This document shows, one piece after another, positions 35,368 through 42,649 of a stretch of DNA of 64,000 nt. Position 1 is the first letter of the stretch, and each line of letters starts with the position of its first letter. The position numbers and the translations under genes were made by a program. The notes beneath the pieces were generated by a model that was not told where the DNA came from, made no database searches, and worked only from the letters and a program-made list of their open reading frames with translations. The stretch comes from Flavobacterium notoginsengisoli (GTDB lineage: Bacteria; Bacteroidota; Bacteroidia; Flavobacteriales; Flavobacteriaceae), in the NCBI RefSeq assembly GCF_014207905.1, contig NZ_JACHLB010000005.1:372001-436000 (forward strand), in the 5' to 3' direction.

Positions 35368-35979
35368 CCACTTTTTTTGACAAATGAAATCTCTAAAGAA
35401 ACAGATTTCCAATTGTTCTTGTTGGAGAGTATTGATATCGAACAGCTTATCATAAAAATTTTTCAAAATAAAATTCAAAAAGCTATTCTTTATCATCCAG
35501 ACGAAAGTGAGATGATGAAAACCCTTAAAGCCAAAATTCCCGTGAATAAAGCGGGCGGAGGTTTTGTGTACAATAAAAAAGGTGAAGTTTTATTCATTTT
35601 TAGAAATGGAAAATGGGATTTACCAAAAGGCGGGATAGAGAAGGGTGAAGACATTGAAGCGACCGCAATGCGCGAAGTCGAGGAAGAAACGGGTGTAAAC
35701 CAGTTAAGAATTACCAATAAACTGCAAAAAACCTATCATATTTTCAAACGCAACGGAAAATACAAACTTAAAATCACGCATTGGTTCGAAATGCAATCTG
35801 ATTTTGAAGGAACTCCACACGGACAACTAGAAGAAGGAATCGAAAAAGTGGCTTGGTTAAATCCAGAACAAATCAAAGAAGCGCTTAAAAACTCTTATGA
35901 AAACATCAAATTGTTGTTTCAAGAGGATTCTTATGCTTCAGTAGATTTTAAACCTAAAAAAGAGAACTTAGAATCTTAG
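35341..35979 (+). CDS. NUDIX hydrolase
   Basis: A 212-aa protein with a complete Nudix box near residues 98-120: GGIEKGEDIEATAMREVEEETGV, matching GX5EX7REUXEEXGU. An N-terminal extension of about 70 residues precedes the domain. It should hydrolyse a nucleoside diphosphate linked to another group; which one cannot be told. The start ATG is only 7 nt from the pyrE start on the other strand. The last codons (Asn-Leu-Glu-Ser-stop) are encoded by the first units of an intergenic 8-nt word array. Confidence 0.88.
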   Translation: MYKVFVNDKPLFLTNEISKETDFQLFLLESIDIEQLIIKIFQNKIQKAILYHPDESEMMKTLKAKIPVNKAGGGFVYNKKGEVLFIFRNGKWDLPKGGIEKGEDIEATAMREVEEETGVNQLRITNKLQKTYHIFKRNGKYKLKITHWFEMQSDFEGTPHGQLEEGIEKVAWLNPEQIKEALKNSYENIKLLFQEDSYASVDFKPKKENLES

Positions 35980-35999
35980 TATCTCAGCACCTCAGAATC
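35968..35999 (+). repeat. 8-nt word array B2 (four units), overlapping the NUDIX stop codon
   Basis: Units TTAGAATC, TTAGTATC, TCAGCACC, TCAGAATC. The TAG of the second unit is the NUDIX stop codon (35977-35979), so the array has replaced or extended the gene end. Confidence 0.85.
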
Positions 36000-36021
36000 T
36001 TAAAAATAAGGGCGTGCCACC

Positions 36022-36070
36022 TATAAAAAAAAGACCCAATCAACTTTGCGTTCATTGGGTCTTTTTTTAT
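36022..36070. terminator. NUDIX terminator
   Basis: Ten-bp stem AAGACCCAAT/ATTGGGTCTT with 13-nt loop, A tract before and seven T after. Confidence 0.9.
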
Positions 36071-36126
36071 AGCTGTCGGGCTATCCGCGCTACTTCGGTA
36101 GCTTGCTTCTATCCCTCACGCGGAGC
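36071..36126. repeat. GC-rich structured element with UUCG hairpin
   Basis: Strikingly GC-rich for this genome. Inner hairpin GCTAC-TTCG-GTAGC (36089-36102) is a 5-bp stem closed by a UUCG tetraloop. An outer CCGCG (36085-36089) can pair with CGCGG (36119-36123), competing for one base. It lies just after the terminator. I believe similar blocks occur elsewhere in flavobacteria but cannot verify this here. Confidence 0.6.
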
Positions 36127-36146
36127 TACACTTTGAGATTAAATTT

Positions 36147-36173
36147 GTTTCAGGTTTCAAGTTTCAGGTTTTC
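36147..36173. repeat. 7-nt TTTCARG word array
   Basis: TTTCAGG-TTTCAAG-TTTCAGG-TTTTC. Similar arrays occur at 38251, 40531 and 44451. Confidence 0.7.
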
Positions 36174-36200
36174 TCGTTGGCGAGAATACAATGGAGAATT

Positions 36201-36370
36201 CATTCCGTTAGGAATGTCTGGTTGGTAGAAAAAAAAAGATTTGTGTTTATACGTTCCGTAGGAACGTTTGAATAATGTTATAGATATGTTATCCACAAAC
36301 AAGTGTCCCTACAGGACACAATGCAAAACGATACAATTATTTCTACCGACGAGATATTCCTAGCGGAATA
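36201..36370. repeat. 170-bp element with inverted 30-bp ends and internal palindromes
   Basis: The right end 36341-36370 (starting TTCTACCGACGAGATATTCC) and the reverse complement of the left end 36201-36230 (starting TTCTACCAACCAGACATTCC) match at 25 of 30 positions. Four small palindromes share a TCC-loop-GGA core: ATTCCGTTAGGAAT, CGTTCCGTAGGAACG, TGTCCCTACAGGACA and ATTCCTAGCGGAAT. There is no coding capacity. Confidence 0.75.
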
Positions 36371-36490
36371 TTTTTTCAGCTCGTACAATTTCTCTTCTCT
36401 TGACATTTTTTATTTAGATTGTGTCCATGTACAAGATGAAAGCAATTAAACATTAAAAAAACTTAGCGCTCTTTGCGTTATAAAAAAAAA
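36371..36490. other. Rest of the 511-bp NUDIX-M14 intergenic region
   Basis: Holds a half copy of the CGCAAAG repeat (CTTAGCGCTCTTTGCGTTA, 36462-36480) 10 nt before the M14 peptidase stop codon. Nothing else recognised. Confidence 0.5.
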
Positions 36491-38218
36491 CTAAAGCATC
36501 CGATAAATAGGATACTGCATATGCGCTTTTTCATAATAGACAGAATGTTTATAAATCCAATCCAATTGCGCTTCTGAGTTTTTGGCAAATTCGCGGTCAT
36601 TTTGTTTTTTAGTTTCTAATTCTGCTTTTAAAGCTGGATTTTCTTTTAAAAGATTTGCCGCAGTATCTTCGAAAATATATTCTGAGTAATGTTCTTTTTG
36701 CTGTAAAATAGGATCGAAGAAATTCCAGTTAAAAAACGAATCAACGCCTTCTGGTTCAAAAGCTTCTACGATATATTTTACGCCTTTTTGATTTGTTGGA
36801 ACAATGTAATCTCCTTTAGCGAAAGCCATTTTAACGATTTTAGAAGTTACGGTTGTGTTTCTGTGTAAATAATGCCCTTCGTAAGCAGACGGAACGGTTT
36901 TAAAATCGGCAATTCTATAACTTTCGACTTCTATAATCGTATCGTTTTTAATTTGTTTGAATGAAATATTATTGTTTTTCAGAAGATCAATAATATTCCA
37001 ATATCCTCTTGGAACGATATAAGCAGAAGGTATAACAATTTCTTTTTGTGATTTGAATTCTTTGATATAAGGAACATCTTTTTTGTACGGTTTTGCTCTG
37101 TCGTAATACAAACGATTTCCTGTTGTAGCTTCACTTTTTTTGTAACCAGCTTCATAACCTAGAAACGAAAAAGTGGTCGCTTTTGTGCTGTCCAATTCCC
37201 ATTTTAAAGTGTATGATTTCTTTGGCTGATATTGCTCTAAATTCTTTACTCTTAAATCTTTTATCTTTTGATAATTAGCATCGGTAAAATCCAAAGTCGA
37301 TTTCATGTATTCGTACGTCATTTTTACACGTTCTGCATATTTTTTCAGCATATGCGTTTCGACCACAAAACCAATTGTATTAAAGAGCGAGGTATAACCC
37401 GTTGTATATCGCGGACTGTCGACAAATTGCCCGAAACCTTTGTCTGGCGTATCTTTAAAAGAATCCACATAAGGAGTAGTTTCAATTTTCTTTTTCTGAA
37501 GATCTTTTACCAAAGCTGGCATCATTTCGTCGTTCATAAAATCGCCCAAAACTTTTCCGAGTTTATTATGCTGAGTCATAATGTAGGTTAGTTTGTATTG
37601 ATAATCCGAACCGTTGCTCACATGATTATCGATAAAAACATCGGCATTTATTTTCTGGAAAATCTCCACAAAACTTTTGGTATTTCTCGTATCCGATTTC
37701 ATCAAATCACGATTCAAATCGTAATTTCTTGCATTTCCTCTAAAACCGTAAATTTCTGGTCCATCTTGGTTGGCGCGAGTTGTCGAATTTCGGTTTAAAG
37801 CACCGCCAATATTATAAACAGGAATCGTAACCAATACCGTATTTTTAGGCGCTTTCATTTTTCCTGTTGCCAAATCTCTATAGAATTGCATAGTTGCATC
37901 AATTCCGTCAGGTTCTCCCGCATGGATTCCGTTATTGACAAATAGAACTGCTTTCGTTTTCTGAATTTTATCAAAATCGAATTCCTTATCAGGATTAAAA
38001 GTTATCATGTGTAAAGGTTCGCCAGAATCAGTCAGTCCCATTTCTTTCATTTGAATGGTTGGAAAATCATTTGCCAGCATCTTAAAATAAGCAATCGTTT
38101 CTTGATAAGAAGCCGATTGATTTCCATTTCCTTTCTCGAAAAACGTATCGTATTTTTTATTGTTTTGAGCGGAAAGAGTGATCGTGAAAAGTGAAAAGAG
38201 AAATGTAAAAAGTTTCAT
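36491..38218 (-). CDS. Secreted M14 family zinc carboxypeptidase
   Basis: 575 aa from the ATG at 38218, which starts a clear signal peptide, MKLFTFLFSLFTITLSAQ; 8 upstream codons are rejected. The N-terminal half is the M14 domain: zinc ligands in NGIHAGEPDGID (HxxE) and VFIDNHVSNG (His), with substrate residues around RGNARNYDLNRDLMK. The C-terminal half is a long extra region rich in aromatic and charged residues, without a known domain. It should remove C-terminal residues or act on cell-wall or dietary peptides in the periplasm or outside the cell. Confidence 0.85.
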   Translation of the reverse strand: MKLFTFLFSLFTITLSAQNNKKYDTFFEKGNGNQSASYQETIAYFKMLANDFPTIQMKEMGLTDSGEPLHMITFNPDKEFDFDKIQKTKAVLFVNNGIHAGEPDGIDATMQFYRDLATGKMKAPKNTVLVTIPVYNIGGALNRNSTTRANQDGPEIYGFRGNARNYDLNRDLMKSDTRNTKSFVEIFQKINADVFIDNHVSNGSDYQYKLTYIMTQHNKLGKVLGDFMNDEMMPALVKDLQKKKIETTPYVDSFKDTPDKGFGQFVDSPRYTTGYTSLFNTIGFVVETHMLKKYAERVKMTYEYMKSTLDFTDANYQKIKDLRVKNLEQYQPKKSYTLKWELDSTKATTFSFLGYEAGYKKSEATTGNRLYYDRAKPYKKDVPYIKEFKSQKEIVIPSAYIVPRGYWNIIDLLKNNNISFKQIKNDTIIEVESYRIADFKTVPSAYEGHYLHRNTTVTSKIVKMAFAKGDYIVPTNQKGVKYIVEAFEPEGVDSFFNWNFFDPILQQKEHYSEYIFEDTAANLLKENPALKAELETKKQNDREFAKNSEAQLDWIYKHSVYYEKAHMQYPIYRML

Positions 38219-38250
38219 GGTTTTGGGTTTAATGCGAATCAAATATAAGT

Positions 38251-38278
38251 TTTTTGTTTCAAGTTTCAGGTTTCAAGT
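38251..38278. repeat. 7-nt TTTCARG word array
   Basis: Reads GTTTCAAG-TTTCAGG-TTTCAAG-TTT, upstream of the M14 peptidase gene and next to the inverted-repeat element at 38295. Confidence 0.7.
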
Positions 38279-38294
38279 TTGATGTGCGTTGTGT

Positions 38295-38419
38295 TTTTTT
38301 AACCGCAAAGAGCGCAAGGATTTATATAACTAGGTTTTTAAAAACGCAAAGTTCGCAAAGCTTTGAACATAAACTTGGCGACCTTTGCGTAAACCTTTGC
38401 GTACTTTGCGGTTAAAAAA
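38295..38419. repeat. 125-bp CGCAAAG inverted-repeat element with perfect 16-bp ends
   Basis: Left end 38295-38310 is TTTTTTAACCGCAAAG and right end 38404-38419 is its exact reverse complement. The interior repeats GCGCAAGG, ACGCAAAGTTCGCAAAG, CCTTTGCGTAAACCTTTGCG. No coding potential. Its right end supplies the TTTG element of the helicase promoter. Confidence 0.9.
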
Positions 38420-38434
38420 CTTTCCCTACTTTTG
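38405..38434 (+). promoter_or_regulatory. Helicase promoter built partly from the repeat element
   Basis: TTTG (38405-38408) within the repeat's right end, 18 nt, then TACTTTTG (38427-38434). Both boxes match the consensus with good spacing. The start codon comes 4 nt after the -7 box, so the mRNA should be leaderless or nearly so. Confidence 0.7.
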
Positions 38435-38438
38435 CAAA

Positions 38439-39803
38439 ATGAATAAAAAACACCCTTCCAACGATATACTTTCGAATTTAGGAATTGAAAGCCTAAACGA
38501 AATGCAAGAAACTGCAAAAGATGCAATTCTTCATGACAACAACGTTTTGTTGCTTTCTCCAACAGGATCTGGAAAAACATTGGCGTTTCTGCTTCCTGTT
38601 TTAGAATTATTACAGCCTGAGATTTTATCGGTTCAATGTTTAATTTTAGTTCCGTCTCGCGAATTAGGATTGCAGATTGAGCAGGTTTGGAAAAAAATGG
38701 GAACGCAGTACAAAGTAAACATTTGTTACGGTGGGCATTCTATTGAAACGGAAATGAAAAATTTAAGCAATCCGCCAGCGGTTTTAATTGGAACTCCTGG
38801 AAGAATTGCAGATCATATAGATAGAGAAACTTTTAGAACAGATAAAATTCAGACTCTAATTTTGGATGAGTTTGATAAATCGCTTCAATTAGGATTTCAC
38901 GAACAAATGTCTTTCATCATTGGAAGATTAGCGAAAGTAAACAAAAGAGTTTTAGTTTCTGCAACTTCGGATATTGAGATTCCGAAATATACACGTGTTG
39001 TCAATCCGACTGTTTTAGATTTTATTCCAGAGGAAGAGGAAAAAGAGAATCTTTCGATGAAAATGGTTCTTTCACCTGCGAAAGATAAACTGCAAAGTTT
39101 GTTCAATTTGATTTGTTCTTTAAAATCAGAATCAGCTATTATTTTCTGTAATCACAGAGATGCTGCGGAGCGAATTAGCGATACTCTAAACGAAAAAGGA
39201 ATTTATTCAGTTTACTATCATGGCGGAATGGATCAGGAAGAACGTGAACGTGCTTTGATTCAGTTTAGAAATGGAAGTGTAACCTATTTGGTTACAACCG
39301 ATTTGGCGGCGAGAGGTTTGGATATTCCAGAAATGAAACACGTTATTCATTATCATTTGCCTTTAAAAGAAGACGAATTCACTCATAGAAATGGGCGTAC
39401 AGCGCGTATGCAGGCAACTGGAACCGCATATATTATCATCCACGAAAGTGAAAAACAATTTGACTACATTGATTACGAAATGGATGTTTTAGATGTTGAA
39501 GGCAAAGTTTCATTGCCAAAACCGCCTCAATTTCAAACTATCTATATTAGCGGAGGAAAGAAAAACAAACTTAATAAGTTTGATATTGTCGGCTTCTTTT
39601 CTCAAAAAGGGAAACTAGAAAAAGACGATTTAGGATTAATTGAAGTAAAAGATTTCGTTTCGTTTGCAGCCGTAAAATACAATAAAGTAAAAGATTTGCT
39701 GAAAAATGTGAGAGATGAAAAAATGAAAGGCAAAAAGTTTAAAATCGAAGTAGCTCGTAACGTAATCAAAAAAGTAGAAGAGGAGAAGAGAGGGAAATAT
39801 TGA
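38439..39803 (+). CDS. DEAD-box RNA helicase-like protein
   Basis: 454 aa from the ATG at 38439 (MNKKHPSNDIL); 18 upstream codons lie in the repeat and the promoter and are rejected. Superfamily 2 motifs are all there: SPTGSGKT (I), LVPSRELGLQ (Ia), GTPGR (Ib), LDEFDKS (II, DEFD in place of DEAD), VSATSD (III), TDLAARGLDIP (V), HRNGRTARM (VI). The last 80 residues form a basic domain like the DbpA-type RNA-binding end. It probably remodels structured RNA, for example in ribosome assembly. Confidence 0.88.
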   Translation: MNKKHPSNDILSNLGIESLNEMQETAKDAILHDNNVLLLSPTGSGKTLAFLLPVLELLQPEILSVQCLILVPSRELGLQIEQVWKKMGTQYKVNICYGGHSIETEMKNLSNPPAVLIGTPGRIADHIDRETFRTDKIQTLILDEFDKSLQLGFHEQMSFIIGRLAKVNKRVLVSATSDIEIPKYTRVVNPTVLDFIPEEEEKENLSMKMVLSPAKDKLQSLFNLICSLKSESAIIFCNHRDAAERISDTLNEKGIYSVYYHGGMDQEERERALIQFRNGSVTYLVTTDLAARGLDIPEMKHVIHYHLPLKEDEFTHRNGRTARMQATGTAYIIIHESEKQFDYIDYEMDVLDVEGKVSLPKPPQFQTIYISGGKKNKLNKFDIVGFFSQKGKLEKDDLGLIEVKDFVSFAAVKYNKVKDLLKNVRDEKMKGKKFKIEVARNVIKKVEEEKRGKY

Positions 39804-40015
39804 TTTTTTAGATAAGAAAAAAGATGTAAGAAGCAAGACATAAGATTGGAATTTGGAATTTGATTTTTATATGTTTATTTGTTTGTTTATCAGTGTTTTA
39901 AAATGTTGTAACTAAGTTTTACAATTTTATGTTAAAAAAATAATGGTTTGATAGGGGTTTTTTCAATATTTCTATGTTTTTTTGCTAAAGTAAAATTGTA
40001 AACCCCAAATTCACT

Positions 40016-40465
40016 ATGAAAAAGATTATTACCCTTGCTGCATTGTTTTTCAGCTTTGTTTCGTTTGCGCAGATTAAAGTTCTTGAAACTGTTCCAGTTG
40101 AGAAATTAGGAAAAGTAAACAACAATTACATTCAAAAAATTGGTGACGAGTATACAGTGTATTACACTACAATTCTAACTGATGATGATGATTCTTCTAA
40201 TTTGAGAAAATTTTCATTTAAAAACCTTAATAATGATTACAATAACCTATACAACATCATTATGGGGGGTTTTACTGCAACACCATTATACGATATTAAA
40301 TTAGAATTACCGAATAACTACATTTGGTTGCACTATACTGGAAACGTTGTTCCAGACAAAGCAACGGTTCAATTTATGGTTTCTAGCAAAGAAAGAGACG
40401 CTGCAACAAACAATGTTTCTGAGCCTTTAGTAAAAGATCAAATCAGTAAATTATTCCAGAAGTAA
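40016..40465 (+). CDS. Secreted hypothetical protein
   Basis: 149 aa with signal peptide MKKIITLAALFFSFVSFAQ. The mature part (LETVPVEKLGKVNNNYIQKIGDEYTVYYTTILTDDDDSSNLRKFSF) alternates short beta-like segments. No family recognised. It is a single gene with its own terminator. It uses normal codons for the region, so nothing suggests transfer. Confidence 0.6.
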   Translation: MKKIITLAALFFSFVSFAQIKVLETVPVEKLGKVNNNYIQKIGDEYTVYYTTILTDDDDSSNLRKFSFKNLNNDYNNLYNIIMGGFTATPLYDIKLELPNNYIWLHYTGNVVPDKATVQFMVSSKERDAATNNVSEPLVKDQISKLFQK

Positions 40466-40487
40466 TTTTATAATAGTAAAGAATATA

Positions 40488-40525
40488 TTTAAAAAGCCCG
40501 TTCAGTTCATGAATGGGCTTTTTTA
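40488..40525. terminator. Terminator after the secreted protein gene
   Basis: Stem AAAAAGCCC-G-TTCA/TGAA-T-GGGCTTTTT with one G-T wobble, loop GTTCA. Confidence 0.88.
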
Positions 40526-40530
40526 TGTTT

Positions 40531-40556
40531 TTTTGTTTCAAATTTCAGGTTTCAAG
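40531..40556. repeat. 7-nt TTTCARG word array
   Basis: GTTTCAAA-TTTCAGG-TTTCAAG-TT. First of three repeat types stacked in this gap. Confidence 0.65.
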
Positions 40557-40576
40557 TTGATAAACTTTGCCTTGAA

Positions 40577-40701
40577 TTTTAACGCAAAGAGCGCTAAGTT
40601 TTTTTATTTTTGAAGCTTTTAAAAAGTGCAAAGTTCGCAAAGCTTTGTGTATAAAACTTTGCGAACTTTGTATGTATCTCTTCGTGTTCTTTGCGGTTAA
40701 A
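40577..40701. repeat. 125-bp CGCAAAG inverted-repeat element
   Basis: The left end TTTTAACGCAAAGAGCGC and the right end TCTTTGCGGTTAAA are imperfect inverted copies. The interior has AAAGTTCGCAAAGCTTTG and AACTTTGCGAACTTTG. Its length equals the 38295-38419 element. It is joined directly to the 8-nt word array. Confidence 0.8.
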
Positions 40702-40741
40702 CTAAAATCTTAGAATCTTAGCAACTTAGAACCTCAGCATC
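40702..40741 (+). repeat. 8-nt word array B3 (four full units plus one partial)
   Basis: CTAAAATC, then TTAGAATC, TTAGCAAC, TTAGAACC, TCAGCATC. It ends 7 nt before the phnA stop codon. Confidence 0.85.
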
Positions 40742-40748
40742 TTTTAAA

Positions 40749-41327
40749 TTAAATCTTTTTCACATACTGTGTAATAATCACAATTTGCTGTCCATCGACT
40801 TTACCTTCAATATATTCAGCGTTTTCGTGGTCTAAACGGATATTTCTAACGGCTGTACCTTGTTTGGCAACCATGCTAGAACCTTTTACTTTAAGATCTT
40901 TAATCAATACAACAGAATCTCCATGTTGTAGTACTACGCCGTTACTGTCACGGTGAACTAATTTGTTTTCGTCATCTTCGCCTTCGCCAGTTGCTTTTGC
41001 CCATTCAAGCGTATCTTCTTCAAGGTACATCATATCCAGTAATTCTTGTGGCCATCCAGCTGCACGCAAACGGCTCAACATTCTCCAAGCAACAACTTGT
41101 ACCGGAATATTTTCATTCCACATACTGTCGTTAAGGCATCTCCAGTGATTTAAATCAACATTATCTGGGTTTTCAATTTGGTCAGTACAGGTATTACAGG
41201 CATATACAGCTTCATCAAGGCCTCCTTTTCTAGTTGGCAATACTTGATAAACTTTTAAATTTTCTTCAGCGCCACAAAGCTCACATTTAGATCCGCTTCG
41301 TTTGCTTAATTCTCTTTCGATACTCAT
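40749..41327 (-). CDS. phnA: PhnA domain protein
   Basis: 192 aa. The N-terminal zinc ribbon has two CxxC pairs (CELCGAEENL and CNTCTDQI), and the C-terminal part is the PhnA domain (HRDSNGVVLQHGDSVVLIKDLKVKGSSMVAKQGTAVRNIRL, then VITQYVKKI). Despite the old name alkylphosphonate utilisation protein, no phn genes are nearby, and the family is not shown to act on phosphonates. The middle region (VVAWRMLSRLRAAGWPQELLDMMY) is an insertion relative to the shortest PhnA proteins. Confidence 0.85.
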   Translation of the reverse strand: MSIERELSKRSGSKCELCGAEENLKVYQVLPTRKGGLDEAVYACNTCTDQIENPDNVDLNHWRCLNDSMWNENIPVQVVAWRMLSRLRAAGWPQELLDMMYLEEDTLEWAKATGEGEDDENKLVHRDSNGVVLQHGDSVVLIKDLKVKGSSMVAKQGTAVRNIRLDHENAEYIEGKVDGQQIVIITQYVKKI

Positions 41328-41402
41328 TGTTTGGTGTTTATTTTAAAAATGCGAAATTACTTATAAATTAGTTTGTTTACAAGTTTGTGATTTTTTGTTT
41401 CA

Positions 41403-41861
41403 TTATTTTTTAACCCTAACGGCTTTTGGAACCAATTGTTCATATTCGCCCCCATGACGCAATACATCGCGCACAATGCTCGAACTGATAAAAGAAGTAC
41501 TTGCAGCAGTCAATAAGAAAACCGTTTCTATTTTCGAAAGCTTTCTATTCGTGTGCGCGATAGCTTTTTCAAATTCGAAATCGGCTGGGTTACGAAGACC
41601 TCTTAAAATAAAATTAGCTTTTTCCTTTTTAGCCAAATCAATTGTTAATCCTTCGTAAGTGATAACAGAAACTTTCGGTTCATCTTTAAAGGTTTCTTCA
41701 ATAAAGCGCTTTCTTTCTTCTAAGGAAAACATGTATTTTTTTTCGGCATTGACACCAATTGCAATTACAATTTCATCAAACAAAGGAATTCCTCTTTTGA
41801 TAATGTCTTCGTGTCCAAGTGTTATTGGGTCAAATGATCCTGGGAATATAGCTTTTCTCAT
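41403..41861 (-). CDS. coaD: Phosphopantetheine adenylyltransferase
   Basis: A 152-aa nucleotidyltransferase of normal length. The motif GSFDPITLGHEDII holds the T/HxGH nucleotide site, RGLRNPADFEFE binds substrate, and SSSIVRDVLRHGGEYEQLVP ends the fold. It joins 4'-phosphopantetheine and ATP to form dephospho-CoA, the next to last step of coenzyme A synthesis. A short word-like array lies 10 nt upstream of its start. Confidence 0.95.
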   Translation of the reverse strand: MRKAIFPGSFDPITLGHEDIIKRGIPLFDEIVIAIGVNAEKKYMFSLEERKRFIEETFKDEPKVSVITYEGLTIDLAKKEKANFILRGLRNPADFEFEKAIAHTNRKLSKIETVFLLTAASTSFISSSIVRDVLRHGGEYEQLVPKAVRVKK

Positions 41862-41871
41862 TTTTGTTTAA

Positions 41872-41914
41872 AGTTCAGAGGTTTTAGAGTCTCAAAGGTA
41901 CAAAGGTTTTATTT
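41872..41914. repeat. Word-like array upstream of coaD
   Basis: AGTTCAGAG, GTTTTAGAG, TCTCAAAGG, TACAAAGG, TTTT: units of 8 to 9 nt, degenerate, directly before the coaD start codon. Confidence 0.5.
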
Positions 41915-41947
41915 TGTTGCAGGAATTTTATATTCTGATTCTAATTG

Positions 41948-42553
41948 TTAATCTTTATGTCTGATTTTTATAATTTCTCCGCTGTTATAAAGTTTTATTA
42001 AATCATTTTTAGAATAAGAAACTTTTTTATTGGAATAGTTTTCAGCTTTATCCAAATCATCAATTTCGTAAGGCATATAAGTGTCGAAATCGTTATGTGT
42101 AGTATAAATACTGTCTGAAGTTATTTTATCAATTTTGAATGTAGAATAATAGCCGTTGGAAAATTTTAAATTATAAACATCACCAACTAGTGGTTCTTTG
42201 ATTAGGATATCAATTTGATTTTGATTTTGGAAGTAGTTATTTATGCAATACGCAAGAAATAATAGTAAAACAAAAGTTCCCGAAAACATCCAAATTGAAT
42301 TTTTAAGTTTTTCATTTCTTAATTTTTCTTGCCCCTCTAAAGATAAATCTTCGTAATAAAACCAGTTTTTGCAACTTGTGCATTCTATATTAACGATTTT
42401 TCCAACTGGAAATAGTGGAATGAATGTAATGTAAACATAACGTCTAAAAATGCTGAAATGTAAAGTATTCTCAATATTACATTTAGGACATATTTCGTTT
42501 TTGACAAAACCGTTTTTTATATTCGAATCTTTTGTTCCAATTAGAAAAAGCAT
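41948..42553 (-). CDS. Zinc-ribbon membrane protein
   Basis: 201 aa. The N-terminal soluble part has two CxxC knuckles (CPKCN and CTSCK), which should bind zinc. One membrane helix lies at about residues 90-108 (MFSGTFVLLLFLAYCINNYF), followed by a C-terminal domain outside. No function can be assigned; the pattern is like small zinc-ribbon proteins with YIT-IPLFPVGK segments. The gene is AT-rich, in line with its surroundings. Confidence 0.65.
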   Translation of the reverse strand: MLFLIGTKDSNIKNGFVKNEICPKCNIENTLHFSIFRRYVYITFIPLFPVGKIVNIECTSCKNWFYYEDLSLEGQEKLRNEKLKNSIWMFSGTFVLLLFLAYCINNYFQNQNQIDILIKEPLVGDVYNLKFSNGYYSTFKIDKITSDSIYTTHNDFDTYMPYEIDDLDKAENYSNKKVSYSKNDLIKLYNSGEIIKIRHKD

Positions 42554-42565
42554 AGTTTTTTTAAA

Positions 42566-42598
42566 GTTGCTAAGGTTCTGAGATGCTAAGATTCTAAG
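42566..42598 (-). repeat. 8-nt word array B4 (four units)
   Basis: On the minus strand: TTAGAATC, TTAGCATC, TCAGAACC, TTAGCAAC. It lies 12 nt upstream of the zinc-ribbon protein gene. Confidence 0.85.
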
Positions 42599-42649
42599 TT
42601 TTATAGGATTGTGCAGAATCTTATTTTTTCTTTTTTTTTGGATTTTTTT

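Noticed and set aside
35334..35453. A longer PyrE with 40 extra N-terminal residues
   Set aside because: The extension overlaps the divergent NUDIX gene, the family starts at MIFNKDTAEK, and the promoter lies inside the extension.
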